A model generated the notes under the pieces. That model ran no database searches. It saw only the letters and a program-made list of their open reading frames with translations, and was not told the origin of the DNA. The position numbers were made by a program, and so were the translations under genes. From assembly GCA_020351895.1 (NCBI GenBank), contig CP070672.1:522428-541714 (forward strand): a stretch of 19,287 bases of DNA, read 5' to 3'. Shown here piece by piece: positions 6,895 to 16,200 of this stretch. Positions within the stretch are counted from its first letter, which is position 1. Each line of letters opens with the position of its first letter. Source of the DNA: Thermoplasmata archaeon (GTDB taxonomy: Archaea > Thermoplasmatota > Thermoplasmata > GCA-020350865).

Positions 6895-7913
6895 TTTTCG
6901 GCCTCCTTGACTTCCTCTAGTATTTCTGTAATATCGATTCCTGTTGCACATTTTGAGATGCACCTTCCACAACCCACACAGGCTATCACCCCGAACCTTT
7001 CGGGATAGTACCTGAACTTGTGATAAACCCTGTTTCTCATCCTGTTCTTCTTCCCGGGTCTTGGATTGTATCCCGAAGCATGGACAGTATATTCGGGATT
7101 CATGCACGTGTCCCAGGTCCTTATCCTCCTTCCACAGGAGCCATGTTCTTCATCAGTAATATCGAAACAGTGGCATGTGGGACATAGGAGGGTACATATT
7201 CCGCAGCCGATACAGGTTGCAGCTTTTTTATCCCAATATTCGGATTCGAACAAATCTCCCAGCTTATCCTTCACACCTTCAACATCCACGTTCTTGGTGA
7301 CTGCCTCTTCAGCTTCGGATTGGATCTTGTCCCTCAATTTCTTATCCTCATCTGTGGCCTTGGTAAAAAGCTCATCAGGTTTTCTTATCGTCTCCTCTCC
7401 CTTTTTGGTGAGAACCTCGACATAATATCTATTACCCAAATCAGTTAAAAGAACATCCAGGCCTTCCTTGGAATAAGGCTTTCCGCCAACAGACGTGCAG
7501 AAGCAGTTATGGTGAGGGTTCGTACAGGCCAATCCCATGATCACTGTGTTGTCCCTTGCGCTCTTGTAAAGACTGTCCTCATAATCCCAGTAAAAGAGTT
7601 TATCCAGAATCAAAAAACTACGTGCATCACAGGGTCGAACTCCCCACAACATCACCTTCTTTTGCTCTTCTTTCGGCTCGGTGATCTTGGGCTCGGCACC
7701 TTTTTCGTACTCAAAAAGTGTCTGTGTCTGGGGGAAGAAAACCTCTTTGGGCGGCTTTACAGAATTGCTGTAATGCAAAACGACCTGGTTAACATTCTCC
7801 ATTACATCAAAAACTATGGCATTGTCCTTTCTTTGGGGGGCAAATATCTTGTAGTCCGCAAGTTCGTGGGACCATTTTGGAAGGTTTTCTTTTTTAATTA
7901 TCAGATCATCCAT
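6891..7913 (-). CDS. flxB: FlxB-like 4Fe-4S protein (HydB/AsrA family)
   Basis: The 340-residue protein carries electrons between the flavoprotein FlxA and the rest of the complex. It has the family motif RPCDAR (93-98) and Cys130, Cys137 and Cys139 in the middle. Two C-terminal 4Fe-4S motifs follow: Cys234-x2-Cys237-x2-Cys240-x3-Cys244 and Cys312-x2-Cys315-x2-Cys318-x3-Cys322. This is the pattern of sulfhydrogenase beta subunits and anaerobic sulfite reductase subunit A. It is followed by flxA through an ATGA overlap and preceded by the FlxC-like gene with a 13-base gap. The FlxC-like neighbour has the same (K/R)PCDAR plus double-cluster design, so the two are probably paralogues. Without a partner gene, its use here as an electron wire rather than a hydrogenase subunit is inferred from context. 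Confidence 0.83.
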   Translation of the reverse strand: MDDLIIKKENLPKWSHELADYKIFAPQRKDNAIVFDVMENVNQVVLHYSNSVKPPKEVFFPQTQTLFEYEKGAEPKITEPKEEQKKVMLWGVRPCDARSFLILDKLFYWDYEDSLYKSARDNTVIMGLACTNPHHNCFCTSVGGKPYSKEGLDVLLTDLGNRYYVEVLTKKGEETIRKPDELFTKATDEDKKLRDKIQSEAEEAVTKNVDVEGVKDKLGDLFESEYWDKKAATCIGCGICTLLCPTCHCFDITDEEHGSCGRRIRTWDTCMNPEYTVHASGYNPRPGKKNRMRNRVYHKFRYYPERFGVIACVGCGRCISKCATGIDITEILEEVKEAEK

Positions 7914-7926
7914 TTCTTCAACTCAC

Positions 7927-8934
7927 CTACTTTTCGAATTCATCGGGGTCCTCTACACTGAATGTTGCAAACAGGGGTGCATCTTCCGAATTCAGGCCAG
8001 CTTCGTACCCATACAACTTCTTGATTTCCTTTTCCAATTTCTTGTACAATTTTCTAAGTGGTAAGTCCATTGGACACACCCTCTCACACTCTCCACAGTC
8101 GATACATCGGCCCACCATATGCATGGCCCTCATGAGATGATAGAAGGCATTGTTGGATACATCAGTTGATTTGGAGCTCCATTTCATTGGCTTTGCGCAA
8201 TCGGCTATGCATTCCTCGCAGTAGCACATGGGACATACTTCCCTGCATGCATTGCATCTAATGCATCTTTCAAACTTATCCTCCCAGTATTTCTTCCGCT
8301 CATCAACAGACATTTTCTCAAGTTCACGAACAACGGTAAACCTATCCACACTTGGATTGTCCACACGCTTTCCGATCACCTTGTCGGCATCCCTGGGATT
8401 GTGATGAATGCATTCCTTGCATTTATCCAAAAGAACCTCTTCTCTTGGGAAGGCCTCTTTCTTACCTTTTGATTCGCATGTGAACATCATCTTCTCTTCT
8501 TTTACATCCATGTCGTACATGTCAGAATGGGACATTCCCTTCTTCCATACGAGATGCTCCATTTTTTCTGGATCGATCATTCCAGTGCATGGAATACCTA
8601 TAAAATACACTCTGTCTCTAGGAAGGATATTCTCCTGAACAAGGATAGTAATTGCCCTGGCATCGCAGGGCTTTGATATGATGCCCACAGGTCTTAGATC
8701 TGGCTCCTCTCCTTTTTTGGGCTGCTTCTTCATTTCATCCACCAAAAAGACAACGAGATTGTTCACGCAGGTGGGATTCCATACGAGCCTGTCAACGTCC
8801 TTTGGATCGTCAATAATTACAGGCCTGGCGCGGAATGCATCTGGGCCTTTTTCGTATCCAATTATGTACTTTACCTTACCTGATTCGAGAAGCTCCTTAG
8901 CCTGCTTTCTAATATCGTCTTCAGTGGCACTCAT
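7927..8934 (-). CDS. flxC: FlxC-like 4Fe-4S protein (FrhB/HydB-related)
   Basis: The 335-residue protein has KPCDAR (88-93), FIGIPCTGMID (111-121), and a Cys172-x2-Cys175 pair. Two 4Fe-4S motifs follow: Cys224-x2-Cys227-x2-Cys230-x3-Cys234 with additional Cys at 237, 239, 242 and 246, and Cys277-x2-Cys280-x2-Cys283-x3-Cys287. The FrhB/FdhB-like core and double ferredoxin domain match the third component of FlxABCD clusters in sulfate reducers and other anaerobes. No HdrB-type CCG domain is present. The ATG overlaps the end of the upstream MvhD-like gene by 14 bases and is led by GGAGGT. It probably bridges FlxB and the HdrA/MvhD part. Confidence 0.8.
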   Translation of the reverse strand: MSATEDDIRKQAKELLESGKVKYIIGYEKGPDAFRARPVIIDDPKDVDRLVWNPTCVNNLVVFLVDEMKKQPKKGEEPDLRPVGIISKPCDARAITILVQENILPRDRVYFIGIPCTGMIDPEKMEHLVWKKGMSHSDMYDMDVKEEKMMFTCESKGKKEAFPREEVLLDKCKECIHHNPRDADKVIGKRVDNPSVDRFTVVRELEKMSVDERKKYWEDKFERCIRCNACREVCPMCYCEECIADCAKPMKWSSKSTDVSNNAFYHLMRAMHMVGRCIDCGECERVCPMDLPLRKLYKKLEKEIKKLYGYEAGLNSEDAPLFATFSVEDPDEFEK

Positions 8935-9355
8935 TCACAACCTCCCTTTTAAAGGCGGAGTTGGGCCCTAATTTACTAACGTTCTCTGTCATCTTTTTTA
9001 TCACATCAGCGAACCTGCCTCCTTCAGAGGCCGAGATCCACTTTACCTGAAACCTCCTGGGATCTATTCCTACATGCTCAAGCAATGAACCTAAAACCTT
9101 GAGTCTCCTTCTTGTATACATATTACCTTTTGAATAATGACAATCACCAGGGTGGCATCCTGCAATAAGAACTCCGTCTGCCCCTTCCTGGAAGCTTTTG
9201 ATTACGAATCTTGGGGAGATTCTCCCAGAGCACATGACACGCACTATGCGAACATTTGGAGGATATTGGAACCTTGATACACCGGCCAAGTCTGCACCTG
9301 CATAGGAGCACCAGTTGCATAAGAAGGCGAGTATCTTTGGCTCGGTTTTAGACAA
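8921..9355 (-). CDS. flxD: MvhD/FlxD-like 2Fe-2S electron-transfer protein
   Basis: The 144-residue protein is the standard size for MvhD, which passes electrons from a dehydrogenase to HdrA through a 2Fe-2S cluster. Conserved Cys are at 13, 16, 42, 67 and 72 (CNWCSYAGAD, CSG, GCHPGDCHY). I place the start at TTG 9355, with GGAGGTG five bases upstream and the family's usual N-terminus beginning a few residues later. The frame stays open back to 9460, but that extra N-terminus (Pro-, Arg- and Gly-rich) does not resemble MvhD. A 120-base gap to the upstream HdrA stop is the only sizeable gap in the operon. Confidence 0.86.
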   Translation of the reverse strand: MSKTEPKILAFLCNWCSYAGADLAGVSRFQYPPNVRIVRVMCSGRISPRFVIKSFQEGADGVLIAGCHPGDCHYSKGNMYTRRRLKVLGSLLEHVGIDPRRFQVKWISASEGGRFADVIKKMTENVSKLGPNSAFKREVVNECH

Positions 9356-9423
9356 GCTCCCACCTCCCGTTAAATGCAAAATTCGAGCAGGTGAGGGCGA
9401 GTTTCTTTTTCCCCCAGGTTTTT

Positions 9424-9444
9424 CTCTGGGAGCCCGAGCCAGAG
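9424..9444 (-). repeat. Hairpin in the intra-operon gap
   Basis: CTCTGG (9424-9429) pairs with CCAGAG (9439-9444) around a 9-base loop, and a smaller GGAG/CTCC pair (9444-9447, 9455-9458) adjoins it. They lie in the 120-base gap between the second HdrA gene and flxD. The gap shows no other gene. The hairpin could serve as an RNA processing or stability site separating the HdrA/MvhD part from the Flx part. Confidence 0.35.
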
Positions 9445-9475
9445 GAGAATTTTGCTCCAAAGAAAAAGGCGGTAT

Positions 9476-12451
9476 TCAAACCTCCACCTCCTCGAAGGCC
9501 GCCCTAATGACAGAGAGTATCTGCTCATCTGAGAAGCATCTTTGCTGAATTGCACCTGCTCTGCAAGCCGCAACACAGGATCCGCATCCTTTACATAGCA
9601 ATTCCAGAACCTTTGCCTTGCCCTTTTCATCCTTTTCTATTGCATCGTAAGGGCATACCATGATACATGTTTCGCAGCCGCTACATTTAGCAGAATCAAC
9701 CGCTGAGATAACTCCTTCCGCCTCAAGATATTCCTTTGAAAGAATGGTACAAGCCCTTGAGACCACTGCCTCAGCCTGGGAAATACTCTCGTCTATGAAT
9801 TTCGGAGAGTGAGCAGAGCCGCAGAGAAAGATACCATATGTTGCAAAGTCTACAGGACGTAATTTCATGTGAGCCTCCAAGAAAAATCCATCCTTTGAAA
9901 GGGGTACCTTAAGTGACTTTGAAAGGTCCTCATTATGGGGGTCAGGAATTGTGGCTACACTTAAAACCACAATGTCAGGATCCAGTATTAGATCCCCACC
10001 TAAATTGGGCTCCTTGGCAGAAACTTTCAACCTGCCCTTCTTAACTGTTACCTTTGGTTTGAAATCAACATCATACCTTACAAAAACAATTCCTTTTTCC
10101 GCGGCCTTGCGATAGAAATCCTCCCTGAAGCCGTAGGTTCGCACATCCCGATATAGAATGAAAACCTTGGCCTCTGGATCCTGTTCCTTTACTTGAAGTG
10201 CATTCTTTATGGCTGTTGTGCAGCATATCCTTGAGCAGTACGGAACCTTCTCCCCTCGGGATCCCACACATTGTATCATAACAACGTTCTTTCCCTTGAA
10301 CTTGTTCTCCACAAGTAGCTTTTCAAATTCAAACTGGGTCACTATCCTCTCATCCTCCCCGTAACCATATTCCTTTGGTTCGTACTCAAGGGCGCCTGTC
10401 GCCACGATCACGACTCCGTGCTCGATCTCCTTTTCCTGATTTTCAAATAGAAGTTTTGTCTTGAAGTTCCCCACATATCCTGAGATCGATAATATCTTGG
10501 CGCTCTTGAACACCTCGATGTTCTTGTTCTTCTCCACCTTCGCAATCATACTATTCATTTCTTTTTGTGGATTCTCATCTGTTAACACATAACGGAGATG
10601 CCTAAGATTTCCTCCGAGCTCAGAGGTCTTTTCAACAAGGTATACCTTGTATCCCTGATTAGCCAGACCCAAGGCCGCAGTCATTCCCGAAATTCCTCCA
10701 CCAATTACAAGGCTGCTGCGCTTCACATCCAGTGTTGCTTTTCTCAGGGGCTCCAAAAGCCTGGCCTTGGCAACTGCCATTCGAACGAGATCCTTTGCCT
10801 TGTCAGTTGCTGCTTCGTGCTCGTGCATATGGACCCAAGAGCACTGATCCCTGATGTTGGCCATCTCGAAAAGATAAGGATTCAATCCCGCTTCCTGTAT
10901 TGTACTTTGGAAGAGAGGTTCATGGGTTCTCGGAGTACATGATGCCACAATCACCCTGTTCAGATCATGTTCCTTTGCCATTTCCTTTATGCGTTCCTGG
11001 GTGTCCTGGGAACATGTGTACATGTTGTGTTCGGCATAGGTCACATTAGGGAGTGTCTTGGCGTATTCCACAACTGCTGGAACATCCACAACACCACCTA
11101 TATTTATCCCACAGTGACAGACGAAAACACCGATTTTGGCGCCTTCAAGCTTCACATCCTTTTCAGGAACCGCCTCCATCTTTGCAACCATCTTTCCCCT
11201 TTCACTTGCAACCATCTCTGAAGCCTTACCAGCTGCCCCTGAAGCCTGGGCCACGGTATCAGGGATATCTTTAGGTGATGAGAATGCACCGCAAACAAAG
11301 ATTCCTTCCTTAGAGGTTGAAAGTGGCGTGAATTTTTTGGTCAAGACAAAGTTATGCTCATTCAATTCAATTCCAAGTTTTTCAGAGAGCGCAATGGCAT
11401 CTTTTGGTGCATCAAAACCCACAGATAGGACCACCATATCGAATTCCTCTTCCTTGGGTTCACCACTCTCTACAAAACTTATTATTACATTCCTTGTTTC
11501 GGGATCCTCCCTTATACTTGCGGGCCTGCTTCTAGCAAACTCGATTTTGTACTCGTCCTGGGCCCTGTTATAATAATCCTCGAACTCTTTTCCAAAGGTT
11601 CGGATGTCCATGTAAAATATCTTGCAGTCCAGACCTTCAGTGTGCTCCTTAGCAATTATGGATTCCTTGATTGCGTACATGCAGCATACTGCAGAACAGT
11701 AACTTTTTCCGCACTGCTCATCTCTAGAACCCACACATTGAATGAAGGCCACCTTTTTCGGAATCTCGTAATCGGAAGGACGAAGTACCATGCCCCCGGT
11801 GGGGCCTGTTGCAGAAAGAAGTCTTTCGAATTCTATGCTTGTAACCACATTCTTGTAAAGTCCGTATCCGTATTCCTTCTTAATTTCTGGATTGAACTCG
11901 TCAAATCCTAAAGCCAGAATAATTGAACCTACGTTGATTTCTTCCAGTTCCTCCTCCTGGTTGTATTCGATTGCATCTGCTTTACACATCTTCTCGCAGA
12001 TTCCGCAACCAATACATTTTGTCCTGTCGATTATGTAAGTCAGAGGTACCGCCTGGGGATACCTTATGCTAATGGCACCCCTTGGAATCAATCCTTCATT
12101 GAACTCGTCTATGGCCTCAACAGGACATTCCTGTGCGCATATACCACACCCTGTACACTTTTCGGCACTAACCCTCCTTGGATGCTTTGAGATGCTCACC
12201 CTGAAATTGCCCGGCTCCCCTTCCAGTTTTTCAATATCAGAGTTAGTGATAAGCTCGATATTTGGATGTCTTCCAGTTGCCACTAGCTTCGGAGCCATGA
12301 TACACATTGAGCAGTCATTTGTGGGAAATGTCTTGTCCAGCTGTGACATAACGCCTCCAATGCAGGGGCTCTTTTCGAGAAGGTATACCTTGAATCCGGA
12401 CTCAGCCAGATCAAGTGCTGACTGCATACCTGCTATGCCGCCTCCCACCAC
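9476..12451 (-). CDS. hdrA: Tandem HdrA (double flavin module heterodisulfide reductase A-like)
   Basis: HdrA is the FAD protein that splits electron pairs in flavin-based bifurcation. This protein of at least 991 residues holds two HdrA modules. Module 1 (1-418) has a Rossmann GGGIAG (3-8), an inserted double ferredoxin (Cys99/102/105/109 and Cys146/149/152/156), and a Cys239...Cys252/256/257 cluster motif. Module 2 (about 438-991) has the N-terminal HdrA domain (CHCGIN 445-450, CTPRTHEP 505-512, Cys537), GGGISG (584-589), Cys728...Cys739/743/744, and C-terminal ferredoxin motifs Cys923/926/929/933 and Cys953/956/959/963. GTG 12451 is the first standard start, but it truncates the first Rossmann strand. 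The frame continues upstream as GGKKKVGSIL, and an ATA at 12487 with an ideal GGAGGTG site overlaps the upstream stop. The true start is probably there. Confidence 0.88.
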   Translation of the reverse strand: MVGGGIAGMQSALDLAESGFKVYLLEKSPCIGGVMSQLDKTFPTNDCSMCIMAPKLVATGRHPNIELITNSDIEKLEGEPGNFRVSISKHPRRVSAEKCTGCGICAQECPVEAIDEFNEGLIPRGAISIRYPQAVPLTYIIDRTKCIGCGICEKMCKADAIEYNQEEELEEINVGSIILALGFDEFNPEIKKEYGYGLYKNVVTSIEFERLLSATGPTGGMVLRPSDYEIPKKVAFIQCVGSRDEQCGKSYCSAVCCMYAIKESIIAKEHTEGLDCKIFYMDIRTFGKEFEDYYNRAQDEYKIEFARSRPASIREDPETRNVIISFVESGEPKEEEFDMVVLSVGFDAPKDAIALSEKLGIELNEHNFVLTKKFTPLSTSKEGIFVCGAFSSPKDIPDTVAQASGAAGKASEMVASERGKMVAKMEAVPEKDVKLEGAKIGVFVCHCGINIGGVVDVPAVVEYAKTLPNVTYAEHNMYTCSQDTQERIKEMAKEHDLNRVIVASCTPRTHEPLFQSTIQEAGLNPYLFEMANIRDQCSWVHMHEHEAATDKAKDLVRMAVAKARLLEPLRKATLDVKRSSLVIGGGISGMTAALGLANQGYKVYLVEKTSELGGNLRHLRYVLTDENPQKEMNSMIAKVEKNKNIEVFKSAKILSISGYVGNFKTKLLFENQEKEIEHGVVIVATGALEYEPKEYGYGEDERIVTQFEFEKLLVENKFKGKNVVMIQCVGSRGEKVPYCSRICCTTAIKNALQVKEQDPEAKVFILYRDVRTYGFREDFYRKAAEKGIVFVRYDVDFKPKVTVKKGRLKVSAKEPNLGGDLILDPDIVVLSVATIPDPHNEDLSKSLKVPLSKDGFFLEAHMKLRPVDFATYGIFLCGSAHSPKFIDESISQAEAVVSRACTILSKEYLEAEGVISAVDSAKCSGCETCIMVCPYDAIEKDEKGKAKVLELLCKGCGSCVAACRAGAIQQRCFSDEQILSVIRAAFEEVEV

Positions 12452-12483
12452 AAGGATGGATCCAACTTTCTTCTTTCCCCCGC

Positions 12484-13254
12484 TTATCCCACCACCTCCA
12501 CTGTTATGTATTTTGGTGATCTGTCATCGATTCTGCTCAGTGCCATCTTTCCCTTGTGTCTCAGCCACATGACGTGCTTTCCCACTTCCCAGCTTGGAAT
12601 GTCCAATTTCTCTGATATTTCCTTAACCGATTTTGGTTCGTCTTTTGCTAAAAGTAAAATCTTGCTGCGGGTATGTTCGGCATCCAGGATATTTCGCATT
12701 AGCTCATCGAATTCATCCTGGGATTTTTTCTCACCATAAACATTGCCCTCTTCCAAAAGTTCCCTTTCTTTTCCCAGAAGGATTCTTACGCGTGAATCGG
12801 ATGCTACTTTTTCCGCAGCCTGAAGCTCGGCAGAAATTCCTTTCTGCTCCTTTCCTCTTATTGGCCCCAATTCTCTTATCTGGTTTGTGAAATCTTTTAC
12901 AGTATTTGCGAATCTCTCACCTTCCGAGGCCGAGATCCATTCAAGTCTGAGCCTTTGAGGATTCACACCTGCTTTTTCTATAAGGTCTGCAACCCATCTC
13001 ATCTTCTTTTCGGCCATGAGGTTTCCCGAGATATAGTGGCAGTCACCTGGATGGCATCCCAAGACCATGACTCCGTCCACTCCTTTTGCCAGTGCATCCA
13101 AAATGAAAATCGGATCCACCCTGCCCGAGCACATGACCCTTATTATTCTCATATTGGGAGGGTACTGCATCCTGGAAACTCCTGCTAGGTCCGCACCTGC
13201 GTAGCTGCACCAGTTGCAGGCGAATGCCAATATCTTTGGCTCGAATTTTGCCAA
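12484..13254 (-). CDS. mvhD: MvhD-like 2Fe-2S protein with C-terminal winged-helix domain
   Basis: Residues 1-130 are an MvhD domain with Cys13, 16, 42, 67 and 72 at the same positions as in the second copy (flxD). A charged linker follows (about 131-190). Residues about 192-256 look like a winged helix-turn-helix of ArsR/MarR type: SVKEISEKLDIPSWEVGKHV as helix-turn-helix, and LSRIDDRSPKYITVEV as the wing. The 256-residue length is about 110 more than usual for MvhD. The start is TTG 13254, immediately after the TAA of the upstream HdrA, with GAGGAGGTG as ribosome site. The tail may be a protein-docking rather than DNA-binding element; the sequence cannot settle this. Confidence 0.87.
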   Translation of the reverse strand: MAKFEPKILAFACNWCSYAGADLAGVSRMQYPPNMRIIRVMCSGRVDPIFILDALAKGVDGVMVLGCHPGDCHYISGNLMAEKKMRWVADLIEKAGVNPQRLRLEWISASEGERFANTVKDFTNQIRELGPIRGKEQKGISAELQAAEKVASDSRVRILLGKERELLEEGNVYGEKKSQDEFDELMRNILDAEHTRSKILLLAKDEPKSVKEISEKLDIPSWEVGKHVMWLRHKGKMALSRIDDRSPKYITVEVVG

Positions 13255-16200
13255 TTATGGCACCTCCTCACAGAATGCATCGATTTGGGCCTGTACCTGC
13301 TGGTCAGTAAAATGCGACATTGTGATTGCATGTTTGGGACATGTAGCTCCGCAAACACCGCATCCTTTGCAAAGTGCAGTTAACACCCTTGCCTTCTGGG
13401 TTTCGTCATCCGATTCTATTGCATTGTAGGGGCAGTTCAAGATACATATTCCGCACCCGAAACAAACATCCTCATCGACATGGGATACAATTCCCTCAGC
13501 CGATATTGCCTCCTTACTCAGAATCGTACATGCCCTAGATGCTGCACCTGCAGCCTGCGAAATGCTCTCGTTAACAAATTTCGGAAAGTGGGCGGCTCCA
13601 CAGAGGAATATTCCGTCGGTAGCAAAGTCCACGGGTCTGAGTTTCATATGTGCCTCCAGGAAGAATCCATCTTTGGAAAGAGGCACCTTCAACATCTTTG
13701 CCAAATCATAGTTACCCTCTTGCGGCTCCATTCCACAACTGAGAACGACGTTGTCTGGCTTTATTCTAATAACCTGGTTAAGAACAGGATCCAATACTTC
13801 AACTGTCAAACCATCCTTATTTTTTACAACTGGTTTTTTTTCATCGTTGTACAGGATAAATTTCACTCCCATATCCGAGGCTTTTTTATAGTAATCCTCT
13901 TTGAATCCATAGGTCCTCATATCCTTATAGAGAATGAAAATCTGTGTATCAAGATCAATCTCTTTTATCCTGAGAGAATTCTTTACAGCCTGAGTGCAAC
14001 ATATCCTACTGCAGTAACCGTGATTCTCATCCCTTGATCCCACGCATTGAATCATTACAACAGATTTTCCCTTGAACTTTTTCTCACCAAGCATTTTTTC
14101 GAGTTCAAGTTGTGTAATAACTTTCTTATCCTTTCCATAGAGATATTCAGTTGGTGTATAGGGTTTAGCCCCAGTTGCCACGATTACGGTTCCATGTTCA
14201 AACTGTTTTGATTCACCTTCATGCTCAAATGTTGTTGTGAAGTTTCCAACGTACCCTTCAGTGCTCTTTACATCTGCATTGCATAAGACTTGGATTTTTT
14301 TATGCTCCTCTACCTCCTCAATGATCTTCTTAAGTTGTTCTTTTGGATTGCTTTCTGAGATTAGTGAATTCACACGATTCAAGTTACCTCCCAGTTCTTT
14401 TTCCTTCTCCAAAAGCAGAACCTTAAAACCGTTGTTCGCCACATCCAATGCAGCAAAAAGACCTGCTATTCCTCCGCCAATTACAAGACATGTTGGATTC
14501 ACTTTTAAACTCTCTCTTTCAAGTGGTTTTAATAGATTTGACTTGGCAACAGTCATCCTCACAAGGTCCTTTGCTTTCTCGGTTGCCTTTTCCTTTGCAT
14601 GCATGTGAACCCAGGAGCACTGTTCCCTGATGTTTGTCATGTCGAAAAGATATGGATTCAATCCAGCCTCCTCGATTGTTCCCTGGAATAGAGGTTCATG
14701 GGTTCTGGGTGTGCAGGAAGCCACAACCACCCTGTTCAGATCATGCTCCATTATCAGATCCTTGATCTTCTCCTGGATGTCCTGGGAACATGCATATAGA
14801 ACATTCTCTGAGTGGACAACCCCAGGTAGAGTACCTGCATACTCAGCAACATCCTCAACATCAACAAAATTCCCAATATTGATCCCGCAGTGGCATATGA
14901 GAACCCCGATTCTGGGCTCGCCAGAAGTATCTCTTAACTCCATTGGAGCCTCGATTTCTTTCTCCTTTTTCTCTGCATATCCTAATGCTAGGGCTGCTGC
15001 ACCTGATGCCTGGGCCACTGAATCAGGAATATCCTTGGGCTCCGAGAAGGCGCCTCCGACAAACACTCCTTTTCTACTGGTTTCTATGGGATGAAACACA
15101 GATGTTCTGCAAAATCCATAATCATTTAATTCGATGTCAAGAGCTTTTTGGTGTTTTTCAGAATCCTTAGGCCTTCCAATTCCATTTGAAAGGACAACCA
15201 TGTCGAAATTCATATGATCAGGCTCGTCCTTCTCATCCACAAAATTCACAATGAGATTCTTATCTTCCTCCCAGATATCGGCAACCCTGGATCTAATGAA
15301 TTTAATACCCAGATCCTGAGCCCTCTGATAGTAATAATCAAACTCCTTTCCGAAGGCCCTTATATCCATATGGAAAATGGTAATATCCAGATCAGGGGAA
15401 TGTTCCTTTGCTATTATTGCTTCCTTTATGGCGTACATGCAGCATACAGCTGAGCAGTAACCCACTCCTCTATTCCTATCCCTTGAGCCCACACATTGAA
15501 TGAATGCCATATTCTTAGGCTCCTTACCATCCGAGATTTTCTTGATATGTCCTCCAAAGGGGCCAGATGCCGATAGGATCCGTTCGAACTCAAGGGCAGT
15601 AATCACATCATCGAATCTGTCATGGCCGAACTCTGGCCTTGTCATAGGGTCTATTTCATCATAACCAGGCATCACAATAACTGAGCCCAGCTCCAACTCG
15701 ATTTCCTCTTGCTTTTGAGAAAAATCAATTGCATCAGGTTCACATACCTTGATACACTGATAACAACCCGAACACGTTCCACAATTCAAGCAACGCAAAG
15801 CCTCTTTTTTTGCTTGCTCCTCAGAAATTACGGAAACAACCTCATTAAAATTCTTTTTTCTCTTTGAAGGGGGAAGTTGGGGTGCCAGGACCCTTTCTTC
15901 CTTTTTGACAGGATATTCTAACTTTAGATCCTCAAACTCAACAACATTCTCTTCTGGAGCCTCCGGCTTGTATTCTTCACCGTTTAGATAGGAATCTATG
16001 GCATAGGCTGCTTTTCTTGCTGATCCCACGGCTTTCACCACGGTGGCTGGACCTGTTTGCACATCACCAGCTGCAAAAATTCCCTTGATATTTGTTGCAT
16101 ATGAATTTTCATTAACAATTATGGTATCATTTTTTGCCGTTTTCAATCCAAGGGCTTTCAAGGATTCTATCTCTGGGCTTTGACCAATTGCTGGCATGAC

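Noticed and set aside
6894..7107. N-terminal extension of the FlxA-like frame to 7107
   Set aside because: These bases encode the C-terminal iron-sulfur part of FlxB in another frame. The ATG at 6894 overlaps the FlxB stop as ATGA and starts the usual FlxA N-terminus.
7927..8934. FlxC-like gene as an HdrB or HdrC in disguise
   Set aside because: It has no CCG (Cys-rich CX31-39CCX35-36CXXC) domain, and its length and KPCDAR motif fit the FrhB/HydB-like group instead.
9356..9460. N-terminal extension of the second MvhD to 9460
   Set aside because: The extra residues are Pro/Arg/Gly-rich and unlike MvhD. A TTG start at 9355 with an ideal GGAGGTG site gives the family length.
12440..12510. Programmed frameshift fusing MvhD-1 to HdrA-2
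   Set aside because: MvhD-HdrA fusions are known in other organisms and the frames overlap here. However, there is no slippery sequence, the strong ribosome site fits reinitiation, and the other joints of the operon are ordinary overlaps.
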